Below are positions 18,358 through 27,500 of a stretch of DNA of 40,624 nt, one piece after another. The notes beneath the pieces were generated by a model that worked only from the letters and a program-made list of their open reading frames with translations, had not been told where the DNA came from and searched no databases. Position 1 is the stretch's first letter. Each line of letters opens with the position of its first letter. Both the position numbers and the translations under genes were made by a program. Origin of the DNA: Plantactinospora alkalitolerans (lineage in GTDB: Bacteria; Actinomycetota; Actinomycetes; Mycobacteriales; Micromonosporaceae); the NCBI RefSeq assembly GCF_015690345.1, contig NZ_JADPUN010000036.1, positions 1 through 40,624 on the forward strand, written 5' to 3'.

Positions 18358-18553
18358 CCTGCGCGATGCGCACTGGCGCAAGAGCACTCGCAGCGGGGGC
18401 AACGGCGGCGAGTGCGTCGAGGTCGCCGACAACCTGGTCGGCGTCGTCGCCGTACGCGACAGCAAGGACCAGGCCGGACCGGTCCTCGCCTTCCCGCCGC
18501 GCGCCTGGTCCGCCTTCGTCTCGGGAGTCAAGACCGCCACGCTCGTCCATTGA
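18350..18553 (+). CDS. DUF397 domain protein
   Basis: 67 residues, full length for the family. It reads MADLRDAHWRKSTRSGGNGG, then ECVEVADNLVGVVAVRDSKD and ends with GPVLAFPPRAW and SAFVSGVKT: all the signature blocks of DUF397 (W-RKS--SG--G-CVEVA, RDSK-P-GP-L-F, W--F---VK). The start overlaps the end of the XRE gene, so the two are co-translated. DUF397 proteins are small partners of XRE/DUF5753 regulators, thought to modulate them. This is the only intact copy in the window; three broken copies lie at 1303, 2360 and 29014. Confidence 0.92.
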   Translation: MADLRDAHWRKSTRSGGNGGECVEVADNLVGVVAVRDSKDQAGPVLAFPPRAWSAFVSGVKTATLVH

Positions 18554-18600
18554 CCGACCCGCTCCTACCGATGCCCTCAGCCTCCGGCCAGGGGCATCCG
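18479..18600 (+). repeat. DUF397 3'-end repeat, intact-gene copy (copy B)
   Basis: The last 25 codons of the intact DUF397 gene plus about 47 bases after its stop match copies A (1303-1422) and C (29014-29125), all on the plus strand. Between A and B the shared downstream part includes CCTCCGGCCAGGGG and GCATCCG, so similarity is not limited to coding sequence under selection. Confidence 0.7.
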
Positions 18601-18895
18601 ATGTTCCCGACTCACTCCGCACACATCATCGGGTGCCGTCGGCTCGACCTCCTCAGCCAGGGCTGTCGGCCTTGGGACTGTGGCCGATTGACCAACCCCG
18701 ATAGTCTTTCGCCATTGGTCGGGCGTGATACCACCTCGGGTTACGTTCCGACGACACGGACGGGCAGCCATACAACGACGGCGATCCGGAGGACCGGCGT
18801 GGCCAGCATCGAGGACGTGGGGCAACACTCGCTCGAACCGCTGGGCTGGGCAGCGACGCCACGAACCAAATCCTCGGCCGATCCGGCTTGATGCA
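18554..18895. other. Intergenic region with a small inverted repeat
   Basis: No gene is supported in these 342 bases. After the DUF397 repeat there is a GACCAA / TTGGTC inverted repeat (18690-18695 and 18715-18720) around an AT-richer core containing GATAGTCT. It could be an operator or promoter element for the three-gene set that starts at 18896, but no clear -35/-10 pair with normal spacing was found. Confidence 0.35.
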
Positions 18896-19156
18896 GTGAC
18901 GATCAACGAGGTCAAGGCCACCCTCCGCGCCGGCATCGAGGCAATCGAGCACGGCCGCTCCACGTTCGAGCAAGCCGCCACTGACGCCGCCGAAGCCATC
19001 GCCCGCGCCCACCAGCTCCTGCAAGACAGTCAGGATGGCGAAGTTAAAAAGATGCGGAAGAGCCTGACTGCGGCAGAGGGCGAGGTCAAGGCGACCGTCG
19101 GCCGGTTCGCCGCTGCCAAAGGCAACGCCGAGTCCTACCTCGCCGACCTCGGATGA
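18896..19156 (+). CDS. Small helical protein of unknown function
   Basis: 86 residues from a GTG at 18896 (MTINEVKATLRAGIEAIEHG...). Almost entirely predicted helix, with heptad-like spacing and no Cys or Trp, like a helical hairpin or coiled coil. I do not recognise the family; the build recalls small alpha-helical proteins common in Micromonosporaceae, often encoded beside a second helical protein, as here. No strong ribosome binding site is visible before the GTG, so the start is uncertain, but the upstream part of the frame looks non-coding. Its stop overlaps the next start (ATGA). First gene of a three-gene set nested between the BREX blocks. Confidence 0.65.
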   Translation: MTINEVKATLRAGIEAIEHGRSTFEQAATDAAEAIARAHQLLQDSQDGEVKKMRKSLTAAEGEVKATVGRFAAAKGNAESYLADLG

Positions 19157-19860
19157 CCGTCAGCGTCGGGGAGGTCGTTGCCCAGTTGCTTGCCGTGCGC
19201 AGAAAACTGGACGCCGCCGCCGTCACCGCACTGCGCGCCCAAGCTGACGCCGACCAGGCCGAAGCACACTTCACCGAGGTCGCCAGGGGCACCAGCCACA
19301 ACGACATCGGTGAGGCCATCACGGCCAGCCACACCGCCAGCGAGAAGGCCGCCCGGTACGCCCGACTCCTCGCCAAGGCGAACGGAAGCCTGACCGCCTA
19401 CATCAACAAGATCGCCCCCGGCTCGGTCCCCACCCATCAGGCCGCCGAGACCGCAGCACCGTCAGGCGAGCAACTGCTCAATGACACTGTCGAACGATCA
19501 AACACGCGACGCAACATCGACAGTTACCTGAGTAGGATGGCACGCGATGCCGAGAACATCCAGGACACCGCGAAGACCTCGACAGAGGCTGTGCAGCAGG
19601 GTGTCAACATCGTCCGTGCTGCTCCCAGTCCACCAGGGATCCAGCAGGCTGGGACCGGCACGCCGAGCGCGCCAGTCCCGACATCCAGGCCGAAGATCGA
19701 CGCACCCGAAGCGGCAGGCAACATCGTCGTCGTCGCTCTGATAACTGGGATTGCGATTCGACGATTCAGCCAAACAGTCAGTGACACGATAGCGAGGATG
19801 AAGAAGCGTGGGCACGAGGACCGAACTCAGCGACCTGATTCGCGCGATGGCTCGCCGTGA
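19153..19860 (+). CDS. Helical protein with C-terminal hydrophobic segment, unknown function
   Basis: 235 residues. The first 100 or so are helical (VVAQLLAVRRKLDAAAVTAL ... AEAHFTEVARG) and resemble the 86-residue protein just upstream in build. A Pro/Ser/Thr-rich linker (about 155-188) leads to a hydrophobic stretch NIVVVALITGIAI near 190-203, followed by basic residues (RRF...RMKKRG), as in a single membrane span. No signal peptide is apparent. The ATG at 19153 overlaps the previous stop by 4 bases, so translation is coupled. The 3' end overlaps the next gene by 53 bases. Function unknown; the layout (helical domain, linker, membrane span) would suit a membrane-linked sensor or scaffold. 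Confidence 0.65.
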   Translation: MTVSVGEVVAQLLAVRRKLDAAAVTALRAQADADQAEAHFTEVARGTSHNDIGEAITASHTASEKAARYARLLAKANGSLTAYINKIAPGSVPTHQAAETAAPSGEQLLNDTVERSNTRRNIDSYLSRMARDAENIQDTAKTSTEAVQQGVNIVRAAPSPPGIQQAGTGTPSAPVPTSRPKIDAPEAAGNIVVVALITGIAIRRFSQTVSDTIARMKKRGHEDRTQRPDSRDGSP

Positions 19861-20239
19861 CTGGGGTACCGCCGACCGCCTCATACTTGAACTGGACAAG
19901 CTGGGATGGCAGGGAGGTCCTCAGGTCATCGGTGCCGCTTTCGCTATCGCCGTCAACCGTAGGTTCGAATCCGTCTCCGACGCACGCGCGATCACGCGGT
20001 TCGTCGCCGAAACCCGCTCTCAGTACGAGGGGGGCAGCCAGCTTTCCGCCCTCGAAACAGAGGGCTTGATCCGAGCTGCCCTCGGCGAGGTCGAGTTGGC
20101 GGATACCATCAAACCCGACACTGCCCTGACGATCCAGATCACCATCATCGGCGCACTCCTACAGGACGCCAATTTCACCGATCCTCAACTCGAAGAGTTC
20201 ATCGCCGAGGTCGAACAGGCGGCAGCAAGGTTTATGTGA
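19808..20239 (+). CDS. Conserved-looking small protein of unknown function
   Basis: 143 residues from a GTG at 19808 inside the 3' end of the previous gene (MGTRTELSDLIRAMARRDWG). All-helical prediction, acidic, ending FIAEVEQAAARFM. The even spread of hydrophobic and charged residues looks like a genuine folded protein, but I cannot name the family. The long overlap (53 bases) with the preceding gene supports a single operon. It converges with the membrane-protein gene at 20319-21059; the 79 bases between them contain a tight palindrome CAGGAA-GT-TTCCTG (20251-20264) and no convincing terminator. Confidence 0.65.
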   Translation: MGTRTELSDLIRAMARRDWGTADRLILELDKLGWQGGPQVIGAAFAIAVNRRFESVSDARAITRFVAETRSQYEGGSQLSALETEGLIRAALGEVELADTIKPDTALTIQITIIGALLQDANFTDPQLEEFIAEVEQAAARFM

Positions 20240-20318
20240 GCCTCGATGCCCAGGAAGTTTCCTGTGAAACCGTTGATCAGCCAGCTCAATCGCGCAGTAA
20301 TTCGCCGTCCAGCATCCG

Positions 20319-21059
20319 CTAATCCCATGTACCGATTCGCCGCCAGTGAGCAAGGCGGGCGTCGGTCGTTGCAACGCTGGCCCGCATCGCTAAAGCCCAC
20401 TCTTCCTGCTCTCTCAAGATTGCCACAAATGTTTCATCCTCGCCAACACTTACTAGCGTAACGCCATCATCGGACCGCAATAGTTGGTCGACTTCGAAAC
20501 CACGGTACAGCGGACGAGAGCCAGCGAGACGGCGCCGCCGTTCATGCCAACTCCGGATAGATTTCGTCGGGATCAGTTGCCGCCAGCCGCGCGCCGGACG
20601 TTCTTCCAACAACTTTCGTAGCCCCGTGTCCTGACGACGACAATTTACCACCAACTCGCGTGCCCGTTCATACTGGTCTGATGATCCATCGCGATTCATG
20701 AAGATGGTGCGATAGAAGTCTTGCAATACTGGGCGGATGGCGTTCATATCCGCCACATGAGCCTCTAACAGATCACATGCTTGCACTAGGATCTCGTCGC
20801 AACGTCTACTGCCACTCTCCTTCTCTTCGCCGGGAAGCGGCTCACCTGCGTCGACCTCGCTAACATAATTGCGAGCTATGAAGTTCCAAGCGACATCCCC
20901 AGCCGTCAAGACCAAGTCGTACGCATATTCGCGTCTGGCCGCATGTCTGGCGTCTACAGCAAGTTGTCGGTCGACGCGCTTGCCATAGATACTCACGCTG
21001 CCCGCAATTACGGCACAAAAAACCGCTACAATTGCAGAAACAACGATCCCGATTATCAC
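20319..21059 (-). CDS. Membrane-anchored protein co-encoded with PglX, unknown function
   Basis: 246 residues. One N-terminal membrane span (IIGIVVSAIVAVFCAVIAGS, residues 2-21) followed by a basic, mostly helical cytoplasmic part (RRCDEILVQACDLLEAHVAD and later RSWHERRRRLAG). The GTG at 21059 overlaps the pglX stop as GTGA, so it is translated from the pglWX message. No family recognised. The DNA is clearly less GC-rich than its surroundings and uses codons such as ATA, TTA and AGA-type more freely, a sign of recent arrival. Topology would place the bulk of the protein in the cytoplasm at the membrane. The coupling to PglX makes a BREX-related role plausible; it is not a known core gene. Confidence 0.7.
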   Translation of the reverse strand: MIIGIVVSAIVAVFCAVIAGSVSIYGKRVDRQLAVDARHAARREYAYDLVLTAGDVAWNFIARNYVSEVDAGEPLPGEEKESGSRRCDEILVQACDLLEAHVADMNAIRPVLQDFYRTIFMNRDGSSDQYERARELVVNCRRQDTGLRKLLEERPARGWRQLIPTKSIRSWHERRRRLAGSRPLYRGFEVDQLLRSDDGVTLVSVGEDETFVAILREQEEWALAMRASVATTDARLAHWRRIGTWD

Positions 21060-24000
21060 AGCACAGCCGTCCTCCTGGTCGGGCTAGTGGTGTGGTTCGA
21101 TTGCAAGGTGAGGCGATCGGCATCGAGTTGAGATAGTTCCGTGTCGATCAAGTCTGTGACGAGCTGCGCTGGCGAGCCGAGGAAGCCCTCCCGCTCGTCG
21201 GCATACCACTGGTGCAGCCACGGCTCCAGCTCGACCAGCCCGGCGAGCAACGGCAACAGCCGATCCCGCGACCAGGCAGCCTGCGTCTTGCGGTCTAGGT
21301 AGATGGCGGCCAGGGCCTGGGCCTGCGCCAGGTGGTCCCAGCCGGCCCAGCCGAGTAGCTCACTGCCGTCGCCATCCCGACCCGCCTTCGGGTACGAGAT
21401 GAAGCGTTCTTTCGGCACGTCGAGCTTGCCCCGCTGCCGCCAGTACGACGCCTTCACGAAGTCAGCCGACGAGTACTTCGGCGGCACGTCGATCTGCACG
21501 TCCTCGCCCGCATCCTCCAATCGCTGCAACGCCCAGGTACGCTCCCACTGCGCACGCTTCCGCAGCCCGGATGGCTTGTAGCGCTGCACCGGCAGGTACG
21601 GCACATTCTCATCCGCGACGAGCTTGCCAAGGGTCTTGGTCAGGTCGTGGTCGTCCCGCCCGACCCAGAGGTCCAGCACCGAACGGAAGCCTTCGTCATG
21701 CCGCACCTTGTCGGCGAGTTGCGCCACCGACTGCGGCGTCGGATGCACGCCCCACAACTCTGGCGTCTCGAGCCGATCCAACAGCCAGCCACGCAGTGCA
21801 CTGGTCTGCATCATGTCCCAGCCCTCGCTGGCCCACCGCCGCTTGCACTCCGGCCGCTCGATCAGCCCAATGTTGCGGTCCGACTCAATCACCGCGATGC
21901 GCCGCTCCACCAGTGCCCGGTAGTTATCCGGCCAGTGCGCCGGAAACTCAGTTAGCGGCGTCGACCCATGCCGCGTGAACCACTGGGTCTCTACCTCGCC
22001 GGCCGCCATCTTACGGGCGAGCACGATCTCGAACGCTCGCTCCCCCAGCTTCAACTCCGGCGGCTCCGCACACGTCAGCTCCTCATCCAGCAGCCCGTAG
22101 AGTTGGTAGACCTCCCAGTCCAATTCCTCCTGCACGGCGATCATCTGCGCCCGGATCGACTCGTACTCACCCCGAGCCACCTTCACCTGATCCCGCGTCG
22201 GCGCTTCCGAATCGGCTACCGCAGCCGGCGTCACCTCACCAAGCCGCTGAGCCAACCCATCTAGCCGCCGTGCCAATTCCAACGGGTACGCCCCCGGCAG
22301 CGGAAACTCCTGCAACTTGGTACCCGTGAACTCGTAGAACCGCTCCCAATCATCGCTGGTAAAACCACCACCTTCGCCACGAATGCCCTTATCGTGACTA
22401 ACCTGCTTGAGCCAGAAGCAGGCCGTCGAGCTATTTAGGACGCTGAGTAACTGCAAGTAGTCATGCTCCCCCGCTCCTTCTTTCAACTTCACAACAGGTG
22501 CATGCTGATTGAAAGTCAACCCGCCACGCCCTAACGCAAACTGGCAGTGCGTAGAGACGTGCGAAAACGAGATAGCATACGGAGTGTCATATCGAGATTG
22601 AACCCATCGATACCATGACCACCAAGGGAGACCTGCATCAGCGCGGGTCCGTCTCGAGAAATCCGTGAGCGCCTCAAGCACTTTTTTGCCGAGCCAGAGA
22701 TGCCTGGACCAATGCAATCCCATGTCAACGGCAATCAAATTGCCATGGCTGTCGTAGGGAACGAGAGCCTTCAACCCTGGACGAAGCTCCCAGTCCCTGA
22801 CCTCCTCACCGGTGACCATAGGGCGAACTACAGAGTCAGGAGTTCCGTGTCGGGTGTGCCATGCGGCAGGCAGGTAGAATAGGTCATCGACGCCAGAGAA
22901 GCTCGCAAATCCGACTTGGCCAGATATGAGTCTGGCTACCGTCAAATCCCGCGTGTCTGCAATTCTCTGCATCAAGTCCGATGCGCCACCGCCCGAGAGA
23001 GACCAGGGGAATGCGACCATTCGGGCACGGGGGAGGTCGACGACAGTAACCCAATCAGATTCTGAATCGGGCACGTCTACTTGCCCGACGATCGCCAGCC
23101 ATACCGCTCCCTCTGCGGGTCTGACTGGCTGAGAGGGTTCACCCCTTACACCAAGAACCGCCCGAATTGGGCCACTGTAGCGCGGACTCACGAAGCGGTT
23201 ATTGCCGATCAAGATAACAGTAGGCGTGCCATGGCCAGGAATAAAGGCACCAGAAGTATCGATAACCTCGGTTAATTCGACCCATCCAGCAAAGTATTTC
23301 TCGATAAGATTCTTGCCAAATTCACGCTTCATGAATGCATTACCCGTGATTTGGCCAACGCGACCAGCACCATCGCCCTGGCTATCTCCGCGCTTAGCGA
23401 GTTCAAAGAATCGCTCGGCGAAGGGAACCGTCAGAGCATACTTTCCGGAGCAAGTTTTTTCGTAAATGCTTCGATATAGTTTGTTGCGGGCGGCATCTGA
23501 TACGGTGATGTAAGGCGGATTACCAACTACCACAGTGTACTGATCCTGACGCAGATAGTCCTTAAGAAGCTCGACATCCTCAGTTACATAGGCGAAGCCT
23601 GGACGCCCTTTGAGGTGAGCAATCAGATCGCCCTGGATACCCCACTTGAGCAGTGAATCTCCCGTGGCTACCCGTACGGGCCAGGATGGGATGCGCTCTA
23701 GCGACGACAGGTCGCAGACCTTCATCGCGGCGATCAGCAGACGGAAGCGGGCGATGGCGACCGCGAACGGGTTGATGTCGACGCCGGTGACCTGCCCGAG
23801 CGCCCGCTCGGCGATCACCCTGATGTCCGTCGCCGGCTCGCGTTCCCTCCACTTCGTGACTAGCCGGTGGAAGACACCGAGTAGGAAGTGCCCGGACCCG
23901 CAGGTCGGGTCGATTACGTTCGTCTCGGCCAGGCCGAACTCCTCGACCGCCGGCTCGAACGTCCGGTCGAGGATGAACTCCTCCACGAAGTCCGGCGTCT

Positions 24001-24583
24001 GCAACAGCGCGTACGTCTTCTTCGCGTGCACGGACAGGTCCTGGTACAGGTCACCGAGGAACCGGGTGTCCAGGTCGTCCCGCCGCAGCGACACCAACCC
24101 CGCCCCGCGACGAAAGAAGTCGGAGAGCCCCTCGGCCGCCTCGCCACTCAGATCGAACCGCCAGACCGGATTGTGCTCGTCGAAGATCTTCGCGGTGGCC
24201 CGCAGCCCACGCAGATACCCGAACGCTTCCCGCAGCCAGTGCCGGTCGTTGTGCCGAGGGTTCGCGATCAGATACTGCTGCCGGTGCTGCATCGCCCGCT
24301 CGGCCGGGGCGGTCGGCGCCGGGCCGCCGATCCACAGCGGCTCGACCAGCGAGTTGTCCTCGCAGAAGCGTACGAAGACACAGCCGAGCACCCAGGCCAC
24401 CGCCGCCTGGTCGAGGATGTCCTCCAGCCAGGTTTCGAAGGTCGCCGCCGTACGCTTCGCCTCCCCTGCCTGCCCGTGCTCCTTGCGCAGTGACGATTCC
24501 AGCTCCGAGTCCCGGCCGACCTGTTCGCGCAGGTCGTCGGTGAGCGCGGTGACCTGGGCCTGCAAGGCTTTGAGCGGGATCAT
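21056..24583 (-). CDS. pglX: BREX-2 adenine-specific DNA methyltransferase PglX
   Basis: 1175 residues from the ATG at 24583. Class I N6-adenine methyltransferase: motif I DPTCGSG at 225-231 (S-adenosylmethionine binding), VTGVDINPFAVAIARFR near 265-281 and catalytic motif IV NPPY at 355-358 (VVVGNPPYITVSDAARNK). PglX modifies a specific site in host DNA, marking it as self; in type 2 systems this methylation goes with phage exclusion. The start overlaps the pglW stop (ATGA). The segment from about 23690 to 22350 (residues about 300-745), which includes NPPY and probably the target-recognition part, has GC near 40-50% against about 70% on either side. A run of six C lies at the pglW end, 2 bases before the start; no long G-tract like that of S. 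coelicolor pglX is seen. Confidence 0.95.
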   Translation of the reverse strand: MIPLKALQAQVTALTDDLREQVGRDSELESSLRKEHGQAGEAKRTAATFETWLEDILDQAAVAWVLGCVFVRFCEDNSLVEPLWIGGPAPTAPAERAMQHRQQYLIANPRHNDRHWLREAFGYLRGLRATAKIFDEHNPVWRFDLSGEAAEGLSDFFRRGAGLVSLRRDDLDTRFLGDLYQDLSVHAKKTYALLQTPDFVEEFILDRTFEPAVEEFGLAETNVIDPTCGSGHFLLGVFHRLVTKWREREPATDIRVIAERALGQVTGVDINPFAVAIARFRLLIAAMKVCDLSSLERIPSWPVRVATGDSLLKWGIQGDLIAHLKGRPGFAYVTEDVELLKDYLRQDQYTVVVGNPPYITVSDAARNKLYRSIYEKTCSGKYALTVPFAERFFELAKRGDSQGDGAGRVGQITGNAFMKREFGKNLIEKYFAGWVELTEVIDTSGAFIPGHGTPTVILIGNNRFVSPRYSGPIRAVLGVRGEPSQPVRPAEGAVWLAIVGQVDVPDSESDWVTVVDLPRARMVAFPWSLSGGGASDLMQRIADTRDLTVARLISGQVGFASFSGVDDLFYLPAAWHTRHGTPDSVVRPMVTGEEVRDWELRPGLKALVPYDSHGNLIAVDMGLHWSRHLWLGKKVLEALTDFSRRTRADAGLPWWSWYRWVQSRYDTPYAISFSHVSTHCQFALGRGGLTFNQHAPVVKLKEGAGEHDYLQLLSVLNSSTACFWLKQVSHDKGIRGEGGGFTSDDWERFYEFTGTKLQEFPLPGAYPLELARRLDGLAQRLGEVTPAAVADSEAPTRDQVKVARGEYESIRAQMIAVQEELDWEVYQLYGLLDEELTCAEPPELKLGERAFEIVLARKMAAGEVETQWFTRHGSTPLTEFPAHWPDNYRALVERRIAVIESDRNIGLIERPECKRRWASEGWDMMQTSALRGWLLDRLETPELWGVHPTPQSVAQLADKVRHDEGFRSVLDLWVGRDDHDLTKTLGKLVADENVPYLPVQRYKPSGLRKRAQWERTWALQRLEDAGEDVQIDVPPKYSSADFVKASYWRQRGKLDVPKERFISYPKAGRDGDGSELLGWAGWDHLAQAQALAAIYLDRKTQAAWSRDRLLPLLAGLVELEPWLHQWYADEREGFLGSPAQLVTDLIDTELSQLDADRLTLQSNHTTSPTRRTAVL

Positions 24584-27500
24584 CGGGGGGTGGTCCTCTC
24601 CGGGGCGGGGGTGATCCAGGCTTCGGGTAGCCACATCGACTGGCTTCCTGGTGAGGTGAGCGGGACCTGCACGCCGTCCAGCACGGGGGTTCCGGTGCCC
24701 CGGGCCGGCACCAGCAGCAGCCGGGCGGCCGCGCGGGGACGGGTCGGGTCGGCCAGGTGCTGGATCACCTGGAGTTGGCCGTACCGGGCCAGCGGCGCGG
24801 CCTCGGTGATCAGCACGGGCCGCTCGGCGGCGTCGATCGCCTGCTCGACAGCCGGTACGACGTGATGCTGCACCAGCTCGACCAGGCTTCGGAAATCGGG
24901 GTCGGCCGGCGAACCGCTGTCCGCCGCGACGATCGCCTCCCAGGGGAAGCCAAGCGCCCGCAACTGGTCGAGCAGGATCGCGGTGACGTCCACTTCGGTC
25001 AGTCGCAGCCGGGCCAGCAGCGCCCGCCGGGCCGGGCCGAGCCGGCGGAGCGAGGCGAGCAGCACCAGGAAGCCGTGCCGGTCGATGGTGCCGGTCAGGC
25101 GGGTGTGCGCGGCGGCGACCTCGTCCGGGCCGAGCAGTGGGCTGAGCGTGGTCGCCCACCGGGTGCCGCTGACCGACGAACCGACGTCGCGGGGGCCGTA
25201 CTTTCGCGCGCCAGGATGCCAGGTCAGCGGCGCCTCGCCGGCCCGTAGCAGGTCGTCCAACTCGGGACGGTCCGGCAGCTCCTGAGCGCGGGGGAACCGG
25301 GCGCGCACTCTGGCGCGTACCGTCTCGGGGTCCAGGAACTGGCCGACCAGGCCGCCGATGGCGAGCTTCAGCGCACGCTCGGCGGGCATCGCCCTGGGGT
25401 AGAGCTGGCCCTGCGGGTTGACGTCGGCCTGTCCGTTGCTGCCGGCTGCGGCGAGTTGCAGCAGCCGCTGGTCGCTGAGCAGCGGCATCCCGGCCGGCGC
25501 GGCCAGGGTACGCAGCTCTTCCACCGCCCGTTGCCGGGTCGGCAGCGGGTCGGCGGCGGCCAGGGTCGCCGCCTGGCGGCCGAGCCGGACCACGTAGGCC
25601 AGCAGGTCGGCGGCGGTGCTCTCCGCGGCCGGATCGTCCGGCTCGCGGCCGATCAGCACCGCCTCGGAGCGCTGGAACCGCTGGATGGCGAGCCGCGCGT
25701 CGCCGCCCCGGTTCAGCTCCGCCTCCACGGCGGCCCGGACCAGGCCGATCGCCTGCGCGGTCCGCTTCGGCTCGGCGGTGAACGAGCCCCGGGCGGCGAC
25801 CAGCGCGTCGGCCAGCTCCTCGCTGGACATGACGGCGCCTCGGCCGTCCAGCAGGGCGACGATCTCGTCCCGGATGGTGGTCAACGCGGGATTGTTCAGC
25901 CATTCCTTGCCGGCGAACCGGCGCAGCAGCGTGGAGATCTGCGGCTGGACCTGGTCGGTGGCCCGCGCCACCTCGGCCTGGGCCGGCCAGTGCAGGAAGG
26001 TGTCGCCGTTCCCGGTCGCTTGCCCCAACAACACCTGGAGGGTACGGCGCTGCCGCTGGTTACGGCTGGTCTCCGGCGGCAGCAGGGTGGCGCTGATCGC
26101 CTCGATGCCCTGGGCCGTGGGCTGGCCGGCTACAGGGGCCGGCGACGCGGCGGTCGCATCCGCCTCGGCGAACTCCTCCCGCAGCGCCCGGGTCTTGGCC
26201 AGGATCTCCTTGCGGGTCGCGTCCGGCACCCCCCTGGCCCGAGTCAACGCGGACGGCTCGGCGTCGAGCAGCTCCCCGACCGTGTGTACGCCGAGCCGTT
26301 CCAGCGCCGACCGGGCCCGTGCCGTCAGCGTCGTCGCCTCCAGCGGCGAGTCCTGGTCGAGCAGTACGGTCGCCGGCCCGACCTCGCCCGGCTTCGACTT
26401 CAGTTCGGGGATGTCCCGGAAGATCGCCCGCCAGGCGTCGGTCATCTCGTCCAGGGTGTCGAACCGGCGGGCGGTGTCCCGGGCGAGCGCCTTGTCGAAG
26501 AAGGCGACCAGCCGGTCGGCGACCGACTGGTCGAAGGCGGCCGGGTCGAGGGTCACCTCCTCGCTGATCGCCGCCGGGTTGGCGTTGTCGCCCCAGCGTG
26601 GCAACGTGCCGGTGGCCATCTCGTACAGGGTGACGGCGGCGGAGAACCGTTCGGCAGCGGCGTCGTAGCGCATCCGGCGCGGCGGGCCGAGGAACGGGTC
26701 AAGATAACCGGTGGTGCCGGCGTTGATCTGGTCCGCCGGGGTGTCGGCCAGGGAGAAGTCGAAGATGCACAGATGCGGCTGCTTGTCCTTCGGACGCGGC
26801 CGGGCCGCCAGGTTCGCCGGCTTGATGTCCCGGTGCCACACCCCCTGGCCGTCCAGCATGGCGACGATCTCCAGCAGGTCGCGGCCGTACCGTTCGAGCA
26901 GGTCCAGCGAGAGACGTCCCTCGCGCAGATCCTCGGCCAGGGTGCGGGACCCGGCGTTCTCCATCAGCAGCGCGGTGCGCGGGCCGACCTGGACCGGACC
27001 CTTCACCAGGGCCGCGACCCGGGAGTCGCGGACCTTGTCCAGGGTGCGCGCCTCGGCGGCGAACCGCTCCCGGTGCTGTTCGTCCCGGGCCACCTTCAGC
27101 ACCAGGTCCCGGCGCCCCTCCGGGGTCTCCGCGTCGACCAGCAGGGCGGTGGCGGTGGCGCCACTGCCGAGCCGGTCCTTGACCACCAGACCGCCGTCCA
27201 GCACGTCACCCCGGCGAGCCTGTAGCGGGTCGATCACCGGCTCCGGCTCCGGCGCGGTCAACTCGTCCCAGACGAGTTCCAGGCAGGACCGGAAATCCGC
27301 CATCCGCGCGGTCCGCTCGGCTGGATCACCCCGGGTGGCGTCGTAGACCAACTGCACCAACGCGTACGGCATGCCGTCGACCACGGCGTCCAGGTGCAGC
27401 CCGCCGTCGGCGACGGCGGTGAGCAGCTCGTCCGCACTCGCTGCCGGGTCGGCACCGGCGAAGATCCGGTACGTCAACGCGCCCAGCGCGAACAGGTCGA

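Noticed and set aside
24585-24590. Six-C run next to the pglX start as a phase-variation tract
   Set aside because: Too short to be a likely slippage tract, and it lies in the last pglW codons, not within pglX as in S. coelicolor.
21056-25903. A 1615-residue pglX starting at 25903
   Set aside because: The upstream 440 codons are a shadow of pglW; the ATG at 24583 overlaps the pglW stop and begins normal PglX sequence.
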